DNA from: Pseudomonas guariconensis
GTDB lineage: Bacteria > Pseudomonadota > Gammaproteobacteria > Pseudomonadales > Pseudomonadaceae
DNA length: 64,000 nt
Direction of reading: 5' to 3'
Assembly (NCBI RefSeq): GCF_900102675.1
Contig: NZ_FMYX01000017.1
Coordinates: 34,803 to 98,802, forward strand
Shown here: piece by piece, positions 35,822-42,459 of the stretch
How the letters are laid out: every line of letters begins with the position of its first letter
Numbering within the stretch: the first letter of the stretch is position 1
Made by a program: the position numbers and the translations under genes
The notes under the pieces: generated by a model
What the model was told of the DNA's origin: nothing
What the model saw: the letters and a program-made list of their open reading frames with translations, nothing else
Databases searched by the model: none

Positions 35822-36173
35822 AGCCATCCGGCCCGAACATCGCGCACGGCCCCATCAGGCGCAGCTTCACCTCGTAGTCCAGGTGGATGAACGACTCGGC
35901 CCAGCCGGTGCGGAACTCCTCGCAGCCGGCACGCATGATCGGAACACCGAAATGCAGCTTGCAGTACCGGCGCACGTCCTCGATTTCGCCCATCTCGGTG
36001 CTCTTGGCGATCCGGTCGTACATCGCCCACCACAGGGCGTTCTGGTCCAGGGTGCGGTCCTTTCCCGGGCGCATGGTGACCACGACGAACTTCTTGTCGC
36101 GGAACAGGCGGGTGAGCATTGTCACGGCCTCGGAGAGCTTGGCTTGGCTGTTGACGCTGATCTTCTCCGTCAT
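35822..36173 (-). pseudogene. ninB: NinB-like recombination protein, 3' end deleted
   Basis: The ATG at 36173 overlaps the upstream stop (ATGA). About 117 residues match NinB/Orf-type proteins: VTMLTRLFRDKKFVVVTMRPG, TLDQNALWWAMYDRIAKS, VRRYCKLHFGVPIMRA, FIHLDYEVKLRLMGPCAMFGPDG. After PDGL near 35822 the frame changes to non-homologous residues read from terS and stops at 35766. NinB-family proteins mediate recombination between phage DNAs. Confidence 0.8.
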
Positions 36174-36388
36174 GCCGCCACCTCCTGCAGTTGCTTCTCT
36201 GCGGCGCGCAACCTGGCGGTGAGCTGGCTGATTTCGTCCAGAAGGCCCAGCGCGACCTCCTCCACCGTCGTTTCGCCGAGGAACTCGTCCAGTGCATCCG
36301 TGTGGCGCTCGAGGGCATCACTGCCGGCGCGCCAGGAGGCGACTACCGACCACAGGAGGGGTTGGAGCTTTTGCTTGTCGATGGCCAT
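36170..36388 (-). CDS. Phage hypothetical protein (early region)
   Basis: A 72-residue helical protein (KQKLQPLLWSVVASWRAG, HTDALDEFLGETTVEEVALGL, ISQLTARLRAAEKQLQEVAA). The C-terminal half is a likely coiled coil. It overlaps the ninB start by ATGA and the upstream stop by one base, in the tightly packed early operon. No function recognised. Confidence 0.75.
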   Translation of the reverse strand: MAIDKQKLQPLLWSVVASWRAGSDALERHTDALDEFLGETTVEEVALGLLDEISQLTARLRAAEKQLQEVAA

Positions 36389-36549
36389 CAGTGCTTCTCC
36401 TCGGCAGCTTCCATCTCGTCGAGCTTCTTCATGACCTGGGCGAGCAACTGCGCGTGCTCTTCCTCGGTCTCGCAGATCACCGGAACAAACAGGACGGCAT
36501 GCTTCGCGAACGTCTGCGCCAGGATCAGTGCGGCGCGGATCTTCTTCAT
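36388..36549 (-). CDS. Small phage hypothetical protein
   Basis: From the ATG at 36549 the product is 53 residues (KKIRAALILAQTFAKHAVLF, then VICETEEEHAQLLAQVMKKLDEMEAAEEKH), with a hydrophobic beta-like start and an acidic helical end. The frame is open to 36624, but that part would overlap gene P and is Pro/Arg/Gly-rich shadow sequence. A weak GAG lies 5 bases before the ATG. Unknown function. Confidence 0.6.
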   Translation of the reverse strand: MKKIRAALILAQTFAKHAVLFVPVICETEEEHAQLLAQVMKKLDEMEAAEEKH

Positions 36550-36554
36550 CGGAC

Positions 36555-37316
36555 TCACACCCCCTCCCCGGCCGGCTGCCCGGCGCGCTTGATGTTCAAC
36601 TTGGCCAGCAGGTGTGCACGGCACGCGGCGGCGCTGGTTGGGATCTGCTGGACTTCCAGCAAGCGGACTTGGCGCTGGCTTGCGTGCTCGTCGGCCAGCT
36701 GGGCGGCGCTCTTCTGGCTGTCATGGCCAATGCCGGTGGCAATTTCGCCCAGGGGCTCGCCAGCGACCAGCATGCGAATGGTGATGTCGTAGGCCCGGGC
36801 GAAAACCTTCTCAGCCCGCTCCACCTCCATCGACCCCAGGTTTTGCGATTCGCATTGCAGGGCCGCGTGACGCACTGCTGCGTGCGACCAGGTACGGGAA
36901 CCTGCCCTGCTGGGGTGGAAGTTCTCCAGCGCCTCAGCCAGGGCCCGAGCAAGCGGCGGGATGCCCATCTCTTCAGGCGTCGGCTGGCACAGCTTGATGA
37001 ACTTGCCGCTGCTCGGGGCGAAGTCGGTACCCAGCACCCGGCACTTCTGGATGCCGAATCGGATCTGCTCGAGCGTGCTGATGCCCGCGGCGACGAAGGA
37101 CTTGATCCAGCTGCGTTTGGCAGCCTTCAGGGCCTCGTCATCCGGCCAGGCCTGCTTCCACGCCGGGAAGATAGCCTGCAGCTCCTTGAACAGGGCGTTG
37201 ACCACTTCGGTGGTGCCTGGGTCCAGCTGCTTGGCCGGGGCCTGAGCCTCGGCTGGCAGGTTGCGGGCCGTGGACATGATCTGCGTGGCGCTCTTCGGAG
37301 CGACTGACTTGCTCAT
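36555..37316 (-). CDS. P: Phage replication protein P (helicase loader-like)
   Basis: A 253-residue protein with the lambda P-like helical domain: VVNALFKELQAIFPAWKQAWPDDEALKAAKRSW, GISTLEQIRFGIQKCR, SSGKFIKLCQPTPEEMGIPPL. Such proteins recruit the host DnaB helicase to the phage origin. It overlaps the upstream O-like gene by ATGA (37313-37316), an O-P operon as in lambda. The C-terminal half is less conserved. Confidence 0.85.
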   Translation of the reverse strand: MSKSVAPKSATQIMSTARNLPAEAQAPAKQLDPGTTEVVNALFKELQAIFPAWKQAWPDDEALKAAKRSWIKSFVAAGISTLEQIRFGIQKCRVLGTDFAPSSGKFIKLCQPTPEEMGIPPLARALAEALENFHPSRAGSRTWSHAAVRHAALQCESQNLGSMEVERAEKVFARAYDITIRMLVAGEPLGEIATGIGHDSQKSAAQLADEHASQRQVRLLEVQQIPTSAAACRAHLLAKLNIKRAGQPAGEGV

Positions 37317-38101
37317 AACACCCCCAAGTCATCAGCCCAGCTGGTGTCGTCGAAGTCAGGTCCGTTGCCCTGGCGGCGAGGCGGGAACTGGTGGACGTTG
37401 CCCGCTGATGGCAGCTCGTCATCCCAGCGCTTGCCATTGAGCCAGGTTGCCGGGTGCGGGATGAACTGACCGCCATCCTTGGTCCAGTCAGCGGATACGC
37501 TCCAAGCCGCCAGTGCGGTGGCCATGCGGTTGAACAGGGCTGCGTCGACTTTGAGCTTGGCCCAGGCCTTCTCGGCATTGGCCTTGCCAACCTTGCGCGG
37601 GTACAGCTTCCAGAACTTCGCGAACAGCTCGGCCGGCGACTCGCTCGACGAAGTGAGGGAATCAGGAATCAGGTTAAGGGAATCAAGAGAGAGGGAATCA
37701 GCAGGGAAAGAACCATGCTTGTCTGGTGCTTGTCCGGTGCTAGCACCATAGTCGCCCTGAACAGGTGGTTTCTCGCCCTCTGCAGGTATGGTGCTCGCAG
37801 CTTCCTTTACGTGAGGGTTCTGGTGTTTTGACCAGTTCACCACCTGAATCGCTTTTACGCCGCAGGCCTCGTAACGACGGATGAAGCCCTTCTCAGCCAA
37901 GGAATCGAGCATTCCCTCGATGTCGACGTTGTCAGCCGGGAACAGCGCCATCTTCAGGCGTTTCGGGCGATCTTCAAGCCGCCCCTCACGGTCAGCCTCG
38001 GTCCACATGCCGATGAACAACAGACGAGCAGCGAAGCCCAGGTCTGCAAGGTCTTCGTTCGAGAAGAACCCTGGTTTGATGTTTCTTGAGCGGGCCATCA
38101 T
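37313..38101 (-). CDS. O: Phage replication initiator protein O-like
   Basis: A 262-residue protein. The N-terminal winged-helix domain (IKPGFFSNEDLADLGFAARLLFIGMW, LKMALFPADNVDIEGMLDSLAEKGFIRRY) and the C-terminal domain (ELFAKFWKLYPRKVGKANAEKAW, GGQFIPHPATWLNGKRWDDE) are typical of phage initiators. The Ser/Leu-rich linker between them is encoded by tandem iteron-like repeats (37656-37700), so this gene appears to carry the phage origin internally, as lambda O does. ATGA overlaps on both sides. Confidence 0.88.
   Translation of the reverse strand: MMARSRNIKPGFFSNEDLADLGFAARLLFIGMWTEADREGRLEDRPKRLKMALFPADNVDIEGMLDSLAEKGFIRRYEACGVKAIQVVNWSKHQNPHVKEAASTIPAEGEKPPVQGDYGASTGQAPDKHGSFPADSLSLDSLNLIPDSLTSSSESPAELFAKFWKLYPRKVGKANAEKAWAKLKVDAALFNRMATALAAWSVSADWTKDGGQFIPHPATWLNGKRWDDELPSAGNVHQFPPRRQGNGPDFDDTSWADDLGVL
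37656..37700. repeat. Iteron-like repeats inside gene O, putative phage origin
   Basis: The motif AGGGAATCA occurs at 37656-37664, 37677-37685 and 37692-37700, with a shorter copy GGAATCA at 37665-37671; the three full copies start 21 and 15 bases apart. They lie in the linker-coding middle of the replication gene. In lambda, O-protein iterons occupy the same position. Origin function is inferred. Confidence 0.6.
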
Positions 38102-38337
38102 TGGGCCTCCAGCTTGGTGATCAGGTTTCTGGCTGCCTGTGCTGCAGTTTCGAGAGCCTCATGGCGCGGCGGGACACCATCCTCAATGAGCAGGACGAGG
38201 TCTTTCGCGGCCTCCAGCAGCTCGGCATACGAGAAATAGTCACCAATGCCAGCCGCAGTGACGCGCCCGCCCAGCAGGGGCATGCCGAGTCGGATAGGAG
38301 TGGCTGGGGTCTCTACAACAAGAGTCACGATTTTCAT
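38098..38337 (-). CDS. Small phage hypothetical protein
   Basis: A 79-residue protein (KIVTLVVETPATPIRLGMPL, FSYAELLEAAKDLVLLIEDG, ALETAAQAARNLITKLEAQ). The acidic amphipathic C-terminal half suggests a helical, possibly dimeric protein. ATGA overlaps with both neighbours place it firmly in the early operon between the Rha-like gene and O. Function unknown. Confidence 0.7.
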   Translation of the reverse strand: MKIVTLVVETPATPIRLGMPLLGGRVTAAGIGDYFSYAELLEAAKDLVLLIEDGVPPRHEALETAAQAARNLITKLEAQ

Positions 38338-39149
38338 GGGCGCACCTTCCCGACCATCTCGGCCAGTTCAGGGAAGCGGTCCACGTACCAGTGAGGCTGC
38401 GTTTCGCGGGGAGATTGAGGGCTGGTCAGGTTCTTGCCGTATCGCAAACCCTTGTCGGTGATGGACCAGAACGTGACTGTCTCCTGCTTAGAGTTTTTGC
38501 GCTGCATGATCTTGAGCAGGCCCGCCTGCTGCAGAGCCTTGTTGAAGGCCGCTGGAGACATGCGGATGCCGTGGTCTTTCAGCAGGGCGGTAGCGGACTT
38601 GGTGGCCATGGATGAGCCGCCCGCAGCATCCGTGGCCTCATCGATGGCGTAGCCAGGCAGGAACTTGGCATCCAGGCCGTTGTTCTGGGCGATCTTGGCC
38701 AACATCAGCATCTTGCTGGAGTTTGCCGGCTTCAGCAGGCGGTCAAAGCACTCCAGGATGGCCAGTTCGCCGATAACCTTGGAATTGTTCGCCGGCAACG
38801 GCGCGGCCGCAGCGAAGGATCGCTCAAGCTCTTGCCAGCGATCTACCAGCTTGGATGTGAACTCCGGCGAAAGCTGTGCAACGATGGCGTAGCTGTCACG
38901 CTCGCAGACGTTGTAGATCCGGGTTGCCCTAGCCCTGCCCAATTTATCGCGGGACCATTCATCCTCAGATTGAGGATGGACCAGTCCGCTGGCCGCCAGG
39001 TCTTCAATGGTGCGTTTCACGTTGTCGTGACGCTTCCCGGTGACGCTAGCGATCTCGCGGGAAGACATCGTGCGCGCCACAGAATCGTGGTTAGCATTTT
39101 GTGGCGCGGCCCTGCTCAGGGCCTGTACATGTAGGTCGGAGCTGTGCAT
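38334..39149 (-). CDS. Rha-like phage regulatory / antirepressor protein
   Basis: A 271-residue two-domain protein. The N-terminal domain has the Rha signature MSSREIASVTGKRHDNVKRTIEDLAA with a helix-turn-helix, and the C-terminal part (about 130-250; ILECFDRLLKPANSSKMLMLAKIAQNNGL, RMSPAAFNKALQQAGLLKIMQRKN) resembles the KilAC DNA-binding domain of phage antirepressors. It probably modulates the switch to lytic growth. The ATG at 39149 has GAGG 6 bases upstream; a GTG at 39161 is also open. Confidence 0.8.
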   Translation of the reverse strand: MHSSDLHVQALSRAAPQNANHDSVARTMSSREIASVTGKRHDNVKRTIEDLAASGLVHPQSEDEWSRDKLGRARATRIYNVCERDSYAIVAQLSPEFTSKLVDRWQELERSFAAAAPLPANNSKVIGELAILECFDRLLKPANSSKMLMLAKIAQNNGLDAKFLPGYAIDEATDAAGGSSMATKSATALLKDHGIRMSPAAFNKALQQAGLLKIMQRKNSKQETVTFWSITDKGLRYGKNLTSPQSPRETQPHWYVDRFPELAEMVGKVRP

Positions 39150-39175
39150 AATCAGCCTCACAGAAGTAGTTGAAG

Positions 39176-39202
39176 AAACCGCCCCGCCAGGCGGTTTTTT
39201 TA
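39176..39202 (+). terminator. Hairpin terminator in the early (cro-side) leader
   Basis: The 8-bp arms AAACCGCC (39176-39183) and GGCGGTTT (39190-39197) are followed on the plus strand by a T run to 39201. No plus-strand gene precedes it, so it may block stray transcription. On the minus strand it lies inside the early operon just before the Rha-like gene, where it could act as a weak attenuator. Confidence 0.65.
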
Positions 39203-39232
39203 TGCCCGCGATTCGGGCTTATCAGGGCCTGG

Positions 39233-39412
39233 TCAGGCCCTTCGGTGGAATGGCGTTACCGCCCCCCGTGGGTTACGGGGCTTGGTTCGGCTGGCCAGTT
39301 CTCGACGGATGAGCTCTGCTGCAAGCGCCTCAGGGGTCATCCCCCGACGCGCAGCCTCTCGCTCCAGCTGCTCCATCAATCCCTGGTCCAGGCCGACCTG
39401 TTCAATAGGCAT
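39233..39412 (-). CDS. Small helical/RHH-like phage protein (59 residues)
   Basis: This gene falls below common length cut-offs. From the ATG at 39412, with GGAGGAGGG centred about 8-10 bases upstream, it encodes 59 residues: MPIEQVGLDQGLMEQLEREA, then ARRGMTPEALAAELIRRELA and a basic Pro/Arg-rich tail (TKPRNPRGAVTPFHRRA). The middle resembles the helices of ribbon-helix-helix DNA-binding proteins. It shares orientation with the neighbouring early genes. Confidence 0.7.
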   Translation of the reverse strand: MPIEQVGLDQGLMEQLEREAARRGMTPEALAAELIRRELASRTKPRNPRGAVTPFHRRA

Positions 39413-39430
39413 GGGCCCTCCTCCGGGCCT

Positions 39431-39619
39431 TCAGGCCACTTCGTGTTCACCGGTAGTCTCCGAAGACAGGGCGGCCAATTGCGCCTCAAGCAGCTCACGG
39501 CACAGCACGGCACGCTGAGTGCGGTGGAAGGTGGCCAGCGCCTGGATCAGGTTGAATGTGTCCTCATCGACCCGGACCTTGATCTCACGGTCATGCAGGT
39601 GCTTGGGGTTGGCGTACAT
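39431..39619 (-). CDS. Ribbon-helix-helix-like small phage protein
   Basis: A 62-residue protein (HLHDREIKVRVDEDTFNLIQALATFH, then RTQRAVLCRELLEAQLAAL). The beta strand REIKVRVDE followed by two helices is the Arc/MetJ-type ribbon-helix-helix layout, so it is probably a DNA-binding regulator or antitoxin-like protein. AAGGAG lies about 10 bases upstream. It lies between the Cro-like gene and the 59-residue gene on the minus strand. Confidence 0.7.
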   Translation of the reverse strand: MYANPKHLHDREIKVRVDEDTFNLIQALATFHRTQRAVLCRELLEAQLAALSSETTGEHEVA

Positions 39620-39652
39620 GCGGGAAAGGCTCCTTGCTGCTGTTGAAGATGG

Positions 39653-39889
39653 TTAGGCGGCGCCCTTAAGCGCTTTTCGAGCAAACGTGATGAGATCTGG
39701 GCGCAAGCCGGCGATGGTGATTTCTCCACCAGATGCGTCTTGCAGTCGTTCGGCGAGATCAGCGGAGGCCTTCCGGTGACCACCTGCGAGCTGCCACAGA
39801 TGACCAACGGATGTCTTCGCGGCGGCAGCAACTGCCTGGCGCCGCTCATTTGTGGCCCCGCTCAACCAATCACGGAGGTGATCATTCAT
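39653..39889 (-). CDS. cro: Cro-like phage regulator
   Basis: A 78-residue protein (MNDHLRDWLSGATNERRQAV, then AAAAKTSVGHLWQLAGGHRKAS with the helix-turn-helix, and SADLAERLQDASGGEITIAGL). The C-terminal ARRIE/SADLAERL plus ITIAGLRPD pattern is usual for Cro/YdaS-type regulators. GGAG lies 7 bases before the ATG. It is transcribed divergently from the CI-like repressor, and its promoter overlaps a 17-bp operator. The frame open to 39967 crosses the operators and is not coding. Confidence 0.85.
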   Translation of the reverse strand: MNDHLRDWLSGATNERRQAVAAAAKTSVGHLWQLAGGHRKASADLAERLQDASGGEITIAGLRPDLITFARKALKGAA

Positions 39890-39915
39890 GAGGGTTCTCC
39901 TTACACATATGGCGA

Positions 39916-39944
39916 AATTTAGCTCATGGCTAATGTTCAAGCAA
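39916..39944 (-). promoter_or_regulatory. Rightward-equivalent early promoter (cro side)
   Basis: On the minus strand TTGCTT (39939-39944), 17 bp, TAAATT (39916-39921). Its -10 is identical to that of the second early promoter at 44995-45000. Operator 39918-39934 covers the -10 and spacer, so CI binding would shut it off. Confidence 0.7.
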
Positions 39945-39983
39945 GGAGAATTTAGCTTTGGGCACATTTAGCAGCCAGCTAAA
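39918..39983. promoter_or_regulatory. Three CI/Cro operator candidates between cI and cro
   Basis: Three 17-bp sites of form TTTAGC-N5-GCTAAA: 39918-39934 (TTTAGCTCATGGCTAAT), 39951-39967 (TTTAGCTTTGGGCACAT, with a degenerate right half) and 39967-39983 (TTTAGCAGCCAGCTAAA, perfect). Three more matching sites lie at 44874-44998. Confidence 0.8.
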
Positions 39984-40002
39984 CACTGGCATTCTTCGCG
40001 TC

Positions 40003-40827
40003 ATGGATATCTACGAGATTCGCAAGCACAATCTGGTCAAGCTGATCGGCAACCAGAGAAAAGGCTCCTGCGCTGAGCGCTGGGGAATGGCGCCTGCGCA
40101 CCTGAGCCAAATCCTTTCGAACAAGACGGCAAAGAACCTGGGGGATGATGTCGCGCGGCGAATCGAAGAGGTTGAGGGATTGCCCCGAGGCTGGTTCGAC
40201 TCGATCCCTGCTGGTGAAGGCGCACAACCGCAAACGGAGGCCGTGGACAGCAAGCTATCGGCTGCCGACCTGGTCAAGCAGATGCTGGCCAAGAGCGGGA
40301 AGGGAATTTCTGAGGAAACTCGCCAGCGTTTGCTTGCAGCGGCTGAGGAGCCGGCTGCCTCAAGCGTGATTACAGCTGACTTTTCCCGGCCAGGTCTTGT
40401 CGGGGATGAGGTGCGGATCGCCCACTACGATATCCGCGGGGCCATGGGCGGCGGACAGGTGGCTCCCGACTACCCCGAGATGCTTCAAGACATCCGAGTC
40501 AGCCCGAAACACTTGCGCGAACTCGGTGTGGAATTCGCGGAGCACTACCACCTCAAGATGGTCACCGGCTGGGGCCAGTCCATGGCGCCCACCATTAAGA
40601 ATCGTGACCCACTGATCGTCGATGTGAGCATCCGCGAATTCGTCGGCGATGGGATCTACCTGTTCTCCTGGGGCGACCATTTGTACATCAAGCGGCTACA
40701 GATTGCGGACGAAGATCACTTCGAGATGATCTCGGACAATCCGAAGCACAAAGACCGGATGATCCGGCGGGAAGAAACCTATATCCAGGCCCGGGTCCTG
40801 CTGGTCTGGAACGCACATCTGGTATAG
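40003..40827 (+). CDS. cI: CI-like phage repressor (HTH + S24 LexA-type peptidase)
   Basis: A 274-residue repressor. The N-terminal helix-turn-helix domain (AERWGMAPAHLSQILSNKTAKNLGDDVARRIE, about 22-55) binds DNA; the C-terminal S24 domain has the nucleophile Ser193 in GWGQSMAPT and Lys230 in DHLYIKRLQ, so RecA-stimulated self-cleavage is expected. A Gly-rich hinge (RGAMGGGQ) is the probable cleavage region. I see no ribosome-binding site before 40003, and the likely promoter lies only ~20 bases upstream, so the lysogenic mRNA may be leaderless like lambda cI. The frame from 39958 would include operator sequence. Confidence 0.92.
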   Translation: MDIYEIRKHNLVKLIGNQRKGSCAERWGMAPAHLSQILSNKTAKNLGDDVARRIEEVEGLPRGWFDSIPAGEGAQPQTEAVDSKLSAADLVKQMLAKSGKGISEETRQRLLAAAEEPAASSVITADFSRPGLVGDEVRIAHYDIRGAMGGGQVAPDYPEMLQDIRVSPKHLRELGVEFAEHYHLKMVTGWGQSMAPTIKNRDPLIVDVSIREFVGDGIYLFSWGDHLYIKRLQIADEDHFEMISDNPKHKDRMIRREETYIQARVLLVWNAHLV

Positions 40828-40829
40828 CC

Positions 40830-41057
40830 ATGCCCCTCACCAAGCCCAACCAGCAGCTGCGCCGCGACTTAAAGGACGCAGCGTTCGCCCTGGAAAGCGC
40901 CGCGCTGGAGATCTTCCACAAGGCCCAGGGTGGCGAAGAGGCCCAGTTCTTGGAGGCGATGAAGCGTGTCGGGGAGCTGCATGAGCTAGCCGATCGGTTG
41001 GTTGGATATGGGGGTGAGGTGAAGGCGGGGCGGATTGAGCGGGGCGCAAAGGCATAG
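40830..41057 (+). CDS. Small helical protein downstream of cI
   Basis: A 75-residue protein (PNQQLRRDLKDAAFALESAALEIFHKA, then EAQFLEAMKRVGELHELADRLVGYGGE), predicted all-helical. It starts two bases after the cI stop, so it is probably translated from the cI transcript in the lysogen. I recognise no family. It could be an accessory to the repressor or part of the immunity module. Confidence 0.65.
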   Translation: MPLTKPNQQLRRDLKDAAFALESAALEIFHKAQGGEEAQFLEAMKRVGELHELADRLVGYGGEVKAGRIERGAKA

Positions 41058-41153
41058 TGCCTGGCGGCAACCTATCGCAGGGAATGTCCTGCAGAGAGCA
41101 CTTCGGATTCAGTTACGTAGAGGATTGCCCAGCGGGCTAAAGGAGTTTCCGTT

Positions 41154-41669
41154 GTGATTGCGGCGCTTACAGATCAAAGGATTGAGCAGCTTCTGACCTG
41201 CGAAAAAACCATTACAAACCCAGGTGCCCGCTGGAAGGATTTCCCGGGCTGTAAGCAAAAAAACTATGATGTCACCTCAGATGACGGGGCTCAGTTCGAG
41301 ATCTACCTAAGGCAGAACAAAAAAATCGCACACAGTTTCTCGTGCGGGATTCTGCTGCGCCTTCCCAGCGGCGAAAGCATAACGCTCGCTCGCTACAACG
41401 GCAGTTGCCACCCTCACTCAAACCCTCTCGAAGGCGGTGAAAAGGTTGATTTCACGCCTCATATTCATCGCGCAACAGAAAGATACATCCGCGCCGGAAG
41501 AAAGCCCGAGCACTACGCGGTCGCCACAGACGCCTATTCCGATCTGGAAGGAGCGTTCGATAACCTTCTGATAGACTGCAATGTATCTGGCCTTGGCCGA
41601 CCATCCACTCGTCATCCAGACGTAGGTGCTTGGCAGCAAACCACATTAGGCTTCTTCGACGATGAGTGA
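41154..41669 (+). CDS. DUF6978-like protein, first gene of a putative two-gene lysogenic system
   Basis: A 171-residue cytoplasmic protein, assigned to DUF6978 from memory of the pattern. Conserved-looking segments are NPGARWKDFPGCKQKNYDV, DDGAQFEIYLRQN, CGILLRLPSGESITLARYNG, DFTPHIHRATERYIRAG and YAVATDAYSDLEGAFDNLLIDCNV. The H-x-H pair and conserved acidic and aromatic residues would suit a catalytic or metal site, but none is proven. It overlaps the DUF1828 gene by eight bases (41662-41669), so the two are coupled and probably work together. It lies 96 bases after the small gene that follows cI. Its base composition is lower in G+C than the flanking phage genes. Confidence 0.72.
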   Translation: MIAALTDQRIEQLLTCEKTITNPGARWKDFPGCKQKNYDVTSDDGAQFEIYLRQNKKIAHSFSCGILLRLPSGESITLARYNGSCHPHSNPLEGGEKVDFTPHIHRATERYIRAGRKPEHYAVATDAYSDLEGAFDNLLIDCNVSGLGRPSTRHPDVGAWQQTTLGFFDDE

Positions 41670-42429
41670 ACTGGCAGAAATCCGAAAGTCCTTATGCTCC
41701 GCTTTTTGCGAAGACGTCGCTGTGCGCGAGTGTGGCGATATGATTGCTGTCGCCCTTCCCATGGTTGCAAGGGATGGCGACCAGTTCACCGCTTACCTAT
41801 CCCGGATTACCGGTGGCTGGAGAATTTCCGACTCAGGCACGACAATGATGCGCTTGAGCTATGAGAACGATATCTCCAAGTTCTACGCTGGATCGCGGGG
41901 CAAGCTGTACCAAAGCATTCTTGCTGAGTCAGGCCTCTCCGAGGTAGATGGTGAAATCTACTTGGAGGTTCCTGCTGACAAGCTGATCAGGGGTCTATTC
42001 GATATCACTCAGGGCCTGTCTCGCGTAGAAGATATGGCTCTGTGGTCATGGTCTAGGGTCGGCTCTACATTTTATGACGACCTGCGCGAGGCCATTAAGT
42101 CTACCCTGCCGGAAGGGTCTTACGAGGAAGGATACATCCCAGAAATTCCTGACGGCCCTGCATACATGGTCGACTACAAGATTCGTACACAGGGGCGCCC
42201 AGTGTATCTTTTCGGCGTTAACGGAAAAGACAAGGCTCGGGTAACCACCATCACTCTCCTACACCTCAAGCAGGTTGGTGAACCGTTCACTTCGATAATT
42301 GTGTGCAGTGACTTCACCGGGCTCCCTAAACAAGACAGCGTCCGCCTGCTCAAAGCGGCCAATGACTTCGTACCAGACATAACGGACCTAGAAACATTCC
42401 GCGAAAAGGTCCGACATCATGTCGGATAA
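41662..42429 (+). CDS. DUF1828/DUF1829-like protein, partner of the DUF6978 gene
   Basis: A 255-residue protein. The N-terminal DUF1828-like domain (about 10-115) contains RITGGWRISDSGTTMMRLSYE, KLYQSILAESGL and KLIRGLFDITQGLSRVEDM. The C-terminal DUF1829-like domain (about 130-255) contains DGPAYMVDYKIRTQGRPVYLFGVNGKDKARVTT and IIVCSDFTGLPKQDSVRLL. The second domain has a beta-alpha pattern with VDYKI and FGVNGKDKAR that could be a diverged nuclease fold (inference). It ends at a strong terminator, so the pair ends the cI transcript. The operon position, matching rexAB in lambda, suggests expression in the lysogen and a role against other phages. Confidence 0.75.
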   Translation: MSELAEIRKSLCSAFCEDVAVRECGDMIAVALPMVARDGDQFTAYLSRITGGWRISDSGTTMMRLSYENDISKFYAGSRGKLYQSILAESGLSEVDGEIYLEVPADKLIRGLFDITQGLSRVEDMALWSWSRVGSTFYDDLREAIKSTLPEGSYEEGYIPEIPDGPAYMVDYKIRTQGRPVYLFGVNGKDKARVTTITLLHLKQVGEPFTSIIVCSDFTGLPKQDSVRLLKAANDFVPDITDLETFREKVRHHVG

Positions 42430-42437
42430 GAGCAATC

Positions 42438-42459
42438 AGCCCGCCTCGGCGGGCTTTTT
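42438..42459 (+). terminator. Terminator of the cI-DUF1828 transcript
   Basis: AGCCCGCC-TC-GGCGGGCT (42438-42455) followed by a T run to 42459. It touches the stop codon of the convergent GGDEF gene and so ends the lysogenic operon precisely. Confidence 0.9.
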
